The position numbers were made by a program, and so were the translations under genes. A model generated the notes under the pieces. That model was not told the origin of the DNA. It ran no database searches and saw only the letters and a program-made list of their open reading frames with translations. From Enterovibrio calviensis DSM 14347 (GTDB lineage: Bacteria; Pseudomonadota; Gammaproteobacteria; Enterobacterales; Vibrionaceae), in NCBI RefSeq assembly GCF_000621165.1, contig NZ_KK211217.1:124001-188000 (forward strand): a stretch of 64,000 nt of DNA. The letters run 5' to 3'. Positions 1 through 7,538 of this stretch are shown in pieces; the stretch's first letter is position 1, and the number at the start of each line of letters is the position of its first letter.

Positions 1-1
1 A

Positions 2-1804
2 GATTTAGCAAGCGATGCGGCGTTGGCGAAAGGCGATGCTGTCAGTGAGGAAGCCATTAGTGATGTCTTGCTGAAAAGCATGGCAACGGGAGAAGGTGAA
101 ACTGCTGGTGAAGATGCCGATATTTTGGCGCTCGAGGGAGAAAATCTTGACGCTGAAGGTGAGTTGACCGATGCAGTTGACGGTAAGTTAGCAAACAGCA
201 AGGTCAGTGAAGATGCGGCATTGGCGTTAAAAAGTGAACAGCCGAAAGAGAAATCGGATTCCCCCGCGACACAGCAATTTGCTAAGCAAGATGGCGAAGC
301 GCTCTTAGCACGTCTTAACGAATCTAATCAGGCATTGAAAAGCAATGTTAACCCTGAGGCCAAAGGCGCTGAGTTATCCGGTGACGAAGCCAAAACCGTG
401 CTAGAAGGCAAAAGTTTGCCGTCTGATGCTGACGCTGAAGCCGTGGCCAAGCAGGCTGTCTTTGCCCAGCAAGGCATGAAGCAAGTTAACGAACAAAATG
501 CGCTCGTGGAAGAAACGATCGTGAATTCAGAAAAGCCCGTGATGAAAATGGAAAACGGGCAGCCAGTCGCCATGAAATCATTGGTGTCTGATGCAGAGAA
601 AGCGGCGCTAACGGAACACGTCTTGTCTGATGCTGATCTGAAACCAGAGATGCTGAGTGAAGATAGCGTGAATCTACAATCTGGTTTGGGTGTAGCGAAA
701 GCAGCGGTTGATACCGTCACACCTGAGCAACTGGCAGCGTCAGCACCAGACAGTTTGTCTGTCGCGGAACGTGCTGCCTTAGCCGCGGCAATGGCAGCGC
801 CTGGCGCGATAGTGGCTAACAGTGAAGCGAAAGCGACGATACCCACGGTAGAAGGTGATGTTTCACCGGAAATGCTAGCGAAAACCGGCGTGCCGTTTGA
901 GTTGCTGCCAAAAAGTCAGCAAGAGGCAATGATGAGAGCGCAAGCTGCTTCATTGCCCGCGGATGGTGATTCCGCTTCTTTGCTTAATGAACTCGGTCCA
1001 CGCGGTGTCGCCGCTCAATCGCAAGTGAATATGACACAAGCCGCAACAGCGGTGCAGGCGGCAGTTAACCCGATGACGGCGCAAGGGCAGGCCACGACCG
1101 CCATGTCTGCTTTTGCAGCAATTCCATGGACACCAGCAGTGCAGGGCGAGATTCAACCTAAACTCACGTCTGGTAATCCGGCGTTAGATGCAGCGACAGC
1201 AAGTGCCATTTCGGAAACGACGCGCTCTGGCCCAGAAGCGAAAACAGATCAATTGGCACAGCAACTCGCAACAAGTTTTGGTAATCAAGGTTCGACAACA
1301 GCGGCACGTTTAGACACAACCGTTGCACAGAGTCCCCTTCAAATGAGCCAAAACCAAGCAGAAGCGGCTAACGCACTGTCTGAGCGAGTGAATGTGATGC
1401 TGTCTAAAAACCTCAAGCATGTTGATATTCGCCTCGACCCACCGGAACTTGGTCGCATGCAGATCAAGCTCTCGATGAATCAAGATCAAGCCAACGTGCA
1501 ATTTACGGTGGCAAATCAGGCGGCTCGTGAATTGGTGGAGCAATCTATGCCACGCCTTCGTGAAATGATGCAGCAACAAGGTTTGCAGTTGTCGCAATCG
1601 TCTGTACAGCATCAAGATGCGGGTGGTCGACAATCCTTCGCAGGAAGCCAAACCCAGCAGGGTAATGGGCAAGGCGGTTCGGGTGGACAAAGTGATTCAT
1701 CGTCTTTAGGTCGCGGAGAAGGTGATCAAGAGATAGATCGTTCAAGTGTTAACCATGAGCTCTACGTCAACTCATCAAAAGATCGCGTTGACTATTATGC
1801 TTAA
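2..1804 (+). CDS. fliK: Flagellar hook-length control protein FliK (5' end outside window)
   Basis: FliK is secreted through the flagellar export gate, measures hook length and makes FlhB switch from rod/hook to filament substrates. The reading frame is open to the left edge of the window, so the start is missing. The first in-frame start-like codon, TTG at 23, is not a convincing start. The N-terminal two thirds are Ala/Gln/Ser-rich and low in complexity, as expected for the ruler part. The C-terminal domain (about 1370-1610) carries the family signature LDPPELGRMQIKL followed by a helical segment. The tail after it is Gln/Gly/Ser-rich. fliL follows after about 60 bases. The identification rests on the C-terminal domain and on the fliLMN neighbours. 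Confidence 0.93.
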   Translation, partial: DLASDAALAKGDAVSEEAISDVLLKSMATGEGETAGEDADILALEGENLDAEGELTDAVDGKLANSKVSEDAALALKSEQPKEKSDSPATQQFAKQDGEALLARLNESNQALKSNVNPEAKGAELSGDEAKTVLEGKSLPSDADAEAVAKQAVFAQQGMKQVNEQNALVEETIVNSEKPVMKMENGQPVAMKSLVSDAEKAALTEHVLSDADLKPEMLSEDSVNLQSGLGVAKAAVDTVTPEQLAASAPDSLSVAERAALAAAMAAPGAIVANSEAKATIPTVEGDVSPEMLAKTGVPFELLPKSQQEAMMRAQAASLPADGDSASLLNELGPRGVAAQSQVNMTQAATAVQAAVNPMTAQGQATTAMSAFAAIPWTPAVQGEIQPKLTSGNPALDAATASAISETTRSGPEAKTDQLAQQLATSFGNQGSTTAARLDTTVAQSPLQMSQNQAEAANALSERVNVMLSKNLKHVDIRLDPPELGRMQIKLSMNQDQANVQFTVANQAARELVEQSMPRLREMMQQQGLQLSQSSVQHQDAGGRQSFAGSQTQQGNGQGGSGGQSDSSSLGRGEGDQEIDRSSVNHELYVNSSKDRVDYYA

Positions 1805-1863
1805 TGTAGCATTCTCAATGCGTATGTTTTGAAAGTGGAATTCGACTAAATAAAAGGTGAGTC

Positions 1864-2364
1864 ATGGCAGATGAAGATATCGAAGCAGGTGGCGGCGGCG
1901 GTGGTAAAAAGAAACTCATTATTATCATCCTTGCAGCGGTCTTGTTACTGGGTGGTGGTGCGGGCGCCTTTTTCTTCTTGATGGGAGATGATGGCTCAGC
2001 ACAACAAGAAGATATCGTGATTGAAGAAGCCGAACCGGTGAACCTTCAAGCGATTTATGTGACCTTGCCGCAACCGTTTGTCTTTAACGTCACGGGAGAC
2101 TCGCAACAAAGATTGGTACAAGTGAATGTCCAGTTGATGGTGCGTGGCGACAAGAACGAAACATTGGCGAAGCAGAATTTGCCGCTGGTTGAACACAGTT
2201 TGCTAACGACGTTTGGCGCTGCAACCGTGGAACAACTGCGAACGCCGCAGGGACAGGTGGAAGTCCGAAAACAAGCTGTCGATACCGTTCAGGCATCGAT
2301 GGAAAAAGTCACCGGCAAAACAGTGGTTGAGCGGGTGTTGTTTACTGGCTTTGTAATGCAATAG
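1864..2364 (+). CDS. fliL: Flagellar basal body-associated protein FliL
   Basis: FliL is an inner-membrane protein beside the stator that supports torque generation. The 166-residue product has a short acidic and Gly-rich cytoplasmic N-terminus, a Lys-rich stop, one membrane segment at about residues 18-40 and a periplasmic domain ending in VERVLFTGFVMQ, typical of the family. AAGGTGAGTC just before the ATG supplies a ribosome binding site. It lies between fliK and fliM, and only 7 bases separate it from fliM, consistent with co-transcription. Confidence 0.95.
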   Translation: MADEDIEAGGGGGGKKKLIIIILAAVLLLGGGAGAFFFLMGDDGSAQQEDIVIEEAEPVNLQAIYVTLPQPFVFNVTGDSQQRLVQVNVQLMVRGDKNETLAKQNLPLVEHSLLTTFGAATVEQLRTPQGQVEVRKQAVDTVQASMEKVTGKTVVERVLFTGFVMQ

Positions 2365-2371
2365 GTGCGAT

Positions 2372-3412
2372 GTGACCGATCTTCTCAGTCAAGACGAAAT
2401 TGATGCGCTTCTCCATGGTGTGGACGATGTAGAAGATGATGAACCCGATACGGACGGTGGCGATGTCGCTGCCGCCTCCAATTTCGATTTCTCATCACAA
2501 GACCGTATAGTCCGTGGGCGAATGCCCACCCTGGAGCTGATTAACGAGCGTTTCGCACGTCATATGCGGATCAGTTTGTTTAACATGCTGCGCAAAACGG
2601 CTGAAGTGTCGATTAATGGCGTTCAGATGGTGAAATTTGGTGAATACCAAAACACCCTGTTCGTCCCAACCAGTTTGAACATGGTGCGCTTCCGTCCTTT
2701 AAAAGGGACGTCATTGGTGACCATGGAAGCGCGTCTGGTATTTATATTGGTGGAGAACTTCTTCGGTGGCGATGGTCGATTCCATGCGCGTATCGAAGGG
2801 CGCGAGTTTACGCCTACTGAGCGTCGTGTCATTCAAATGCTATTGAAACTGGTCTTTGAAGATTACAAAGATGCTTGGGCGCCGGTCATGAAAGTAGAGT
2901 TTGAGTACCTCGACTCTGAAGTGAACCCTGCGATGGCGAACATCGTGAGCCCAACAGAAGTGATTGTTGTGAGCTCGTTCCACATCGAGTTGGATGGTGG
3001 CGGTGGTGATTTCCACGTGGTCATGCCTTACTCCATGGTGGAGCCTATCCGCGAATTACTTGATGCGGGTATTCAAAGCGACAAGATGGATACCGACCTT
3101 CGTTGGTCAAAAGCGCTACAAGATGAAGTGATGGACGTGGAAGTTGAGTTGACCGCCAAGCTGTTGGAAACACAACTTTCATTGCGTGATTTGATGGAAC
3201 TGGAAGCTGGGGATGTGATTCCAGTGAAAATGCCAGATGCATGCACGATTTACGTTGAAGACTTACCGACGTTCCGTGGGAAAATGGGGCAAGCAAATGA
3301 CAACCTTGCCCTTAAGATCACCGAGAAATTGAAACGCCCTGAAGTGGCGAAAAGCGACATCGTACTGTTGGGTGATGATCTTGACGAATTTGATCGCTCC
3401 GATGATGACTAA
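2372..3412 (+). CDS. fliM: Flagellar motor switch protein FliM
   Basis: FliM forms the C-ring with FliG and FliN and binds phosphorylated CheY to reverse the motor. The 346-residue product starts at GTG 2372 behind AGGTG. The N-terminal CheY-docking segment LLSQDEIDALLHG (residues 4-16) is intact. A central CheC-like domain and a C-terminal SpoA/FliN-like domain (about residues 255-325) follow. The same EIDALL element is known in Shewanella to bind the ATPase FlhG, whose gene is also in this window. Length and domain order are normal. Confidence 0.97.
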   Translation: MTDLLSQDEIDALLHGVDDVEDDEPDTDGGDVAAASNFDFSSQDRIVRGRMPTLELINERFARHMRISLFNMLRKTAEVSINGVQMVKFGEYQNTLFVPTSLNMVRFRPLKGTSLVTMEARLVFILVENFFGGDGRFHARIEGREFTPTERRVIQMLLKLVFEDYKDAWAPVMKVEFEYLDSEVNPAMANIVSPTEVIVVSSFHIELDGGGGDFHVVMPYSMVEPIRELLDAGIQSDKMDTDLRWSKALQDEVMDVEVELTAKLLETQLSLRDLMELEAGDVIPVKMPDACTIYVEDLPTFRGKMGQANDNLALKITEKLKRPEVAKSDIVLLGDDLDEFDRSDDD

Positions 3413-3453
3413 TGCGATGACAAATAATAACAAACACGATGTGGTAGATAATC

Positions 3454-3843
3454 ATGAGTGACGTAGAAGACGATTGGGCTGCAGCACTGGCTGAACAAGC
3501 AGAAGTTGAAGGTGGAGACGACGTTCAAACAGCGCCGCTAGATGAATTGGTTGATGAGGCTCCGCCGATCAACGCCGATGAGGCCCGTAAGCTCGACGCT
3601 ATTCTCGATATTCCGGTGACCATTTCCATGGAAGTGGGTCGTACCAATATTAACATTCGAAACTTACTGCAATTGAACCAAGGTTCGGTGGTTGAGTTGG
3701 ATCGCCTAGCGGGTGAATCGTTGGATGTTTTGGTTAACGGTACCCTTATTGCTCACGGTGAAGTTGTTGTCGTCAATGACAAATTCGGTATTCGATTGAC
3801 GGACGTTATAAGCCAAACAGAGCGTATTAAAAAGCTTCGTTAA
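3454..3843 (+). CDS. fliN: Flagellar motor switch protein FliN
   Basis: FliN is the lower C-ring subunit and also docks the FliH/FliI export ATPase. The 129-residue product has an acidic N-terminal tail (DDWAAALAEQ) and a C-terminal SpoA domain from about residue 50 to the end, including LDIPVTISMEVGRT and GEVVVVNDKFGIRLTD. The gene is followed by two hairpins, the second an apparent intrinsic terminator, so a transcript from fliK may end largely here. Confidence 0.96.
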   Translation: MSDVEDDWAAALAEQAEVEGGDDVQTAPLDELVDEAPPINADEARKLDAILDIPVTISMEVGRTNINIRNLLQLNQGSVVELDRLAGESLDVLVNGTLIAHGEVVVVNDKFGIRLTDVISQTERIKKLR

Positions 3844-3851
3844 ACGGCTAA

Positions 3852-3876
3852 CCCCTTAGATTTTCAAAAAAAGGGG
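3852..3876 (+). other. Small hairpin downstream of fliN
   Basis: CCCCTT and AAGGGG form a 6-bp stem around an AT-rich loop, eight bases after the fliN stop. It has no U-tract of its own and lies 20 bases before the stronger terminator. It may protect the 3' end of the upstream mRNA. Confidence 0.4.
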
Positions 3877-3895
3877 CTCACCAAAATACCTCAAT

Positions 3896-3926
3896 AAAGC
3901 ATGCTCATTTCGGCGTGCTTTTTTTT
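3896..3926 (+). terminator. Intrinsic terminator between fliN and fliO
   Basis: AAAGCATGC pairs with GCGTGCTTT (one G-U wobble) around an 8-base loop and runs into eight T residues. It lies inside what is usually treated as a continuous fliKLMNOPQR-flhB operon and is directly followed by a sigma-54-like element. Confidence 0.75.
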
Positions 3927-3942
3927 CGGCCTGAATTTTGCT
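3927..3942 (+). promoter_or_regulatory. Candidate sigma-54 promoter for fliOPQR-flhB
   Basis: CGGCCTGAATTTTGCT has the invariant GG-N10-GC spacing of a -24/-12 element and a good TTGCT in the -12 half; the -24 half matches TGGCAC less well. It begins at the base after the fliN terminator and lies 45 bases before fliO. RpoN with the regulators FlrA/FlrC drives early and middle flagellar genes in vibrios. The match alone could arise by chance, and the position is what makes it credible. Confidence 0.5.
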
Positions 3943-3986
3943 TAACCCAGTAAATAGCTCAACACTTATCGGGATTAACAGAGAAA

Positions 3987-4376
3987 ATGGCACGCCTGCA
4001 ACTGACGACAATCGGACTCGTGTTTGCGCCTAGCGCATATTCAGCAACGTCTACTGGCGAGAACCTCGCAACGACCTTCGCGGCACTGTTAGCCGTGATC
4101 GGTGTGATCTTTGCGTTGGCGTGGATGTTAAAGCGTATGCAGGTTCCTTCTCTGATGGGCGCGAAAGCAGGGCTCAAAGTCGTTAGCCAGCTCCCACTTG
4201 GGCAAAAAGAGCGAGTGGTGGTACTGGAAGTGAACGGTGAGCAAGTGCTTGTCGGTGTGACATCTCAGCAAATCACGCTACTCAAAACGTTGGATACGCC
4301 GATGGCTGAACCAGAGCAGAGCCCGTCCTTTTCCTCTCAACTTAATAACATTCTGAAGAAAAATGATGCGTCTTAA
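3987..4376 (+). CDS. fliO: Flagellar biosynthesis protein FliO
   Basis: FliO assists assembly of the FliP ring of the flagellar export gate. The 129-residue product has a hydrophobic N-terminus that may act as a signal sequence, a membrane segment at about residues 28-47 followed by the basic stretch LKRM, and a cytoplasmic domain with the family pattern [20 protein letters not shown]. It overlaps fliP by 14 bases, so the two are probably translationally coupled. Confidence 0.92.
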   Translation: MARLQLTTIGLVFAPSAYSATSTGENLATTFAALLAVIGVIFALAWMLKRMQVPSLMGAKAGLKVVSQLPLGQKERVVVLEVNGEQVLVGVTSQQITLLKTLDTPMAEPEQSPSFSSQLNNILKKNDAS

Positions 4377-5202
4377 ATCTGTCGGCGCCATATTTTTGGC
4401 GCTTTGTTGTTTTCTTGTCACGCCGTTTGCACTGGCGGAAGCAGAGCCTGCACCAGCAGCGGAAACCGTGACCGAGACTTTAATCGATAGCGCTGGCGAA
4501 GCATCAATGATGCAAGCCACGAATGGTGGCGGTGGTATTCCTGCGCTGACCATGACGGTGAACCCTGATGGGGGCGAGGATTACTCAGTAACATTGCAAA
4601 TTCTGGCGCTGATGACGGCACTGGGATTTTTGCCCGCCATTGTGATTCTTATGACGTCGTTCACCCGTATCGTGGTGGTGATGTCGATATTGCGTCAGGC
4701 CATGGGCTTGCAACAAACCCCGTCAAACCAGGTCATCATTGGCATCGCCATGTTCCTCACCTTATTCGTGATGTCACCGGTTATTGACCGAATGAACGTG
4801 TCTGCGGTTCAACCGTATTTGAATGAAGAAATCAGCTCTCGTGAAGCCTTTGACCGTGTGCAGGTGCCTTTGCGTGAATTTATGCTTAAGCAGACCCGCG
4901 TAAAAGACTTAGAAACCTTCGTGAACATGTCAGGTTCAGACGCGACAGAGCCAGAACTGGTGCCAATGACGGTGTTGATCCCAGCGTTCATTACGTCTGA
5001 GCTAAAAACCGCATTCCAAATCGGTTTCATGCTGTTCCTGCCTTTTTTGATTATCGACTTAGTGGTGGCATCGGTATTAATGGCAATGGGTATGATGATG
5101 TTGTCACCCATGATCGTGTCCTTGCCGTTTAAGCTCATGCTATTTGTATTGGTAGACGGGTGGAACCTCATCTTGTCGACTCTCGCTGGCAGTTTTGGGT
5201 AG
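4363..5202 (+). CDS. fliP: Flagellar export gate protein FliP
   Basis: FliP is the main ring subunit of the FliPQR export gate core. The 279-residue product has a cleavable-type signal peptide (about residues 1-25), a variable linker, and the conserved block starting [19 protein letters not shown] with QTPSNQV. A periplasmic loop and two C-terminal hydrophobic segments follow, the last part reading [16 protein letters not shown]. The start overlaps fliO; the alternative Met at codon 2 is equally possible. fliQ begins 9 bases downstream. Confidence 0.97.
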   Translation: MMRLKSVGAIFLALCCFLVTPFALAEAEPAPAAETVTETLIDSAGEASMMQATNGGGGIPALTMTVNPDGGEDYSVTLQILALMTALGFLPAIVILMTSFTRIVVVMSILRQAMGLQQTPSNQVIIGIAMFLTLFVMSPVIDRMNVSAVQPYLNEEISSREAFDRVQVPLREFMLKQTRVKDLETFVNMSGSDATEPELVPMTVLIPAFITSELKTAFQIGFMLFLPFLIIDLVVASVLMAMGMMMLSPMIVSLPFKLMLFVLVDGWNLILSTLAGSFG

Positions 5203-5211
5203 GAGTGGGTT

Positions 5212-5481
5212 ATGGGACCTGAAGCGTTCGTTGAACTGTTCCAAGATGCGTTGTACCTCATCCTTGTTATGGTCTGCGCCATTATTATTCCCGGTCTTAT
5301 TGTGGGTTTGATTGTTGCGGTGTTCCAAGCGGCAACCTCTATCAATGAACAAACACTCAGTTTCTTGCCGCGTCTTATCGCCACGCTGGTTGCGTTGATG
5401 TTCTTTGGGCATTCAATGACGAGAATGCTCATGGAGTATTTCATCCGTCTGGTGGAAGAAATTCCAACGCTGCTTTATTGA
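5212..5481 (+). CDS. fliQ: Flagellar export gate protein FliQ
   Basis: FliQ is the small gate subunit that wraps the FliPR core. The 89-residue product has two hydrophobic hairpin segments (about residues 15-40 and 52-72) separated by the conserved QAATSINEQTLSFLPRL. Length and position between fliP and fliR are typical. AGGAGTGGGTT upstream gives a clear ribosome binding site. Confidence 0.96.
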   Translation: MGPEAFVELFQDALYLILVMVCAIIIPGLIVGLIVAVFQAATSINEQTLSFLPRLIATLVALMFFGHSMTRMLMEYFIRLVEEIPTLLY

Positions 5482-5494
5482 CTGAGCAAGACGC

Positions 5495-6292
5495 ATGGAA
5501 TATCCCGCACACATCATTCTCGAGTGGATGGCCCAGTTCTTTTGGCCATTGACGCGCATCTCCGCCATGATGATGACCATGACATTCTTTGGCGCGCGTT
5601 TTGTGCCCGTGCGTGTGCGTTTGTACCTGTCTCTGGCCATCACGTTCGCTGTAATGCCCTCTATCCCCAGCGTGCCAAGCTCGATTGAGTTGGTGTCCTT
5701 TGGTGGTTTTGTGGTGCTCGCTCAGCAACTGTTGATTGGGGTCGCCATGGGGACGATCACCCAGTTTGTCATGCAAACCTTTGTATTGTTAGGTCAAATC
5801 ATTGGTATGCAATCGAGCCTGGGTTTCGCCTCCATGGTTGACCCCGCGAACGGACAGAATACGCCCCTGCTTGGTCAGTTTTATCTGTTTGTCGCGACCA
5901 TGTTGTTCTTGTCGACCGACGGACATTTACAAATGCTGAACCTAGTCGTGCTGAGTTTTAAGAGCTTACCGATTGGTGAAATGCTCCAATCGGCAGACTA
6001 TCGTGCGCTTGCAAATTGGTTTGGCATCATGTTCAGCGTCGCATTGGGCATGGCATTGGCAGGTATTATTGCCTTGCTGACCGTAAACCTCTCGTTTGGT
6101 GTGATGACCCGTGCAGCGCCACAGTTGAACATTTTCTCTTTGGGTTTTTCGTTTGCCTTGCTCGTTGGCTTAATGATTTGTATGTACTTGCTCAATGGGA
6201 TCTTGCCGCATTACTTGAACCACTGGGACACAGGTGTGAATGCCATCTGTGATTTGATTCGCCTCGACTGTAATGTGAGCGGAGGTGCCTAG
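5495..6292 (+). CDS. fliR: Flagellar export gate protein FliR
   Basis: FliR completes the helical FliP5-Q4-R1 export gate in the inner membrane. The 265-residue product is almost entirely hydrophobic, with about six membrane segments and the family patterns PLTRISAMMMTMTFFG near the N-terminus and GMQSSLGFASMVDP centrally. Its TAG stop shares one base with the GTG start of flhB. Confidence 0.95.
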   Translation: MEYPAHIILEWMAQFFWPLTRISAMMMTMTFFGARFVPVRVRLYLSLAITFAVMPSIPSVPSSIELVSFGGFVVLAQQLLIGVAMGTITQFVMQTFVLLGQIIGMQSSLGFASMVDPANGQNTPLLGQFYLFVATMLFLSTDGHLQMLNLVVLSFKSLPIGEMLQSADYRALANWFGIMFSVALGMALAGIIALLTVNLSFGVMTRAAPQLNIFSLGFSFALLVGLMICMYLLNGILPHYLNHWDTGVNAICDLIRLDCNVSGGA

Positions 6293-7425
6293 TGGCAGAG
6301 AATGACGGCCAAGAACGCACAGAAGACGCCACACCCCGAAGGCGACAGCAGGCGCGGGAAAAAGGTCAAGTACCGCGCTCAAGAGAACTGGCATCCGTTG
6401 CGGTATTGGTCATTGGCGCTATCGCATTAATGTGGTTCGGCGGCAGTGTGGGTGAAGCGCTGATGGAAATTATGCGGAAATTCTTCTCCCTCACACGAGA
6501 AGAGATTTTCGATGTTACTACGTTAGGCTTGATTGCCTACGGCGCTATGTTTCACATCGCGTGGCCACTCGCCACGGTGTTATTGATGCTGTTTGTGGCG
6601 GGCTTGCTCGGCGCTTCTGCGCTGGGGGGCGTCTCGTTTTCATGGGAAGCCGCGCGCCCCAAACTGTCTAAAATGAGCCCGCTCCAAGGTATCAAAAGAA
6701 TGTTTGGCATGCAGAGCATGGTCGAACTGATCAAGTCGATTTTAAAAGTCGCGTTGGTCGCTGGTGTTGCGTTCTATTTGATGTTGGTGAGTATTGATGA
6801 CTTCTATCAGCTGAATATCGAAACCTTCCCGACCAATCTGTATCACGCGCTTGATATCTTGATGAACTTTGTCTTGTTGATCTGTTGCTCTTTATTGGTG
6901 GTGGTCGCGATCGATGTGCCATTCCAAATATGGCAACACAATGATCAGCTCAAGATGACCAAACAAGAAATAAAAGACGAATACAAAGACACAGAAGGTA
7001 AACCGGAAGTAAAAGGCCGTATCCGGATGTTGCAGCGTGAAATGGCGCAGCGCCGAATGATGGCTGAAGTCCCAACCGCTGACGTGGTCATCACCAACCC
7101 CGAGCACTACTCGGTGGCTCTGCGTTACGACAGCAAAATTGACCGAGCTCCTGTGGTGGTGGCAAAAGGTTCGGACTTTATGGCGCTGAAAATTCGAGAG
7201 ATTGCGGCTCAACATGACATCAGCATAGTGCCTGCGCCACCACTAGCGCGTGCGGTCTACTATAGCACTGAGCTAGAGCAGCAAATTCCTGACGGTTTGT
7301 TTGCGGCAGTGGCACAATTGCTCGCTTATGTCTTCCAACTTAAGCAGTACCAAAAAGGGCGCGGACGTAAACCGACCTCCTTGGCGGAACAGCAGCTTCC
7401 GATACCGACAGAATTACGTCGCTAA
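6292..7425 (+). CDS. flhB: Flagellar export switch protein FlhB
   Basis: FlhB sits beside the FliPQR gate, and its autocleaving cytoplasmic domain switches substrate specificity when FliK signals that the hook is complete. The 377-residue product begins with the typical DGQERTEDATPRR, has four membrane segments (about residues 30-210) and a cytoplasmic tail. The cleavage site, usually NPTH, reads N269-P270-E271-H272, followed by YSVALRYD. The cleaved Asn-Pro bond is therefore kept while the third residue is Glu. The GTG start overlaps the fliR stop by one base. Confidence 0.96.
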   Translation: MAENDGQERTEDATPRRRQQAREKGQVPRSRELASVAVLVIGAIALMWFGGSVGEALMEIMRKFFSLTREEIFDVTTLGLIAYGAMFHIAWPLATVLLMLFVAGLLGASALGGVSFSWEAARPKLSKMSPLQGIKRMFGMQSMVELIKSILKVALVAGVAFYLMLVSIDDFYQLNIETFPTNLYHALDILMNFVLLICCSLLVVVAIDVPFQIWQHNDQLKMTKQEIKDEYKDTEGKPEVKGRIRMLQREMAQRRMMAEVPTADVVITNPEHYSVALRYDSKIDRAPVVVAKGSDFMALKIREIAAQHDISIVPAPPLARAVYYSTELEQQIPDGLFAAVAQLLAYVFQLKQYQKGRGRKPTSLAEQQLPIPTELRR

Positions 7426-7481
7426 TCGATTGAAATACGCGCAGCTAGCGCCATTTATCTGAAATAAAAGCCAAAAAAACA

Positions 7482-7497
7482 TGGTTCGTTTTTTGCT
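7482..7497 (+). promoter_or_regulatory. Candidate sigma-54 promoter upstream of flhA
   Basis: TGGTTCGTTTTTTGCT has GG-N10-GC spacing, the TGG of the -24 element and TTGCT of the -12 element. It lies 42 bases before flhA in the 113-base gap after flhB, the largest gap in this half of the flagellar cluster. flhA-operon transcription in Vibrio cholerae is reported to depend on RpoN and FlrA, which fits. This is a call from pattern and position only. Confidence 0.5.
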
Positions 7498-7538
7498 AGA
7501 TACAAAAAGTGATTTAGCCCAGAGACGACAGACGACCC

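Noticed and set aside
4809-5444. 211-codon minus-strand frame under fliP and fliQ
   Set aside because: It lies opposite two well-supported export-gate genes and its protein has no coherent pattern.
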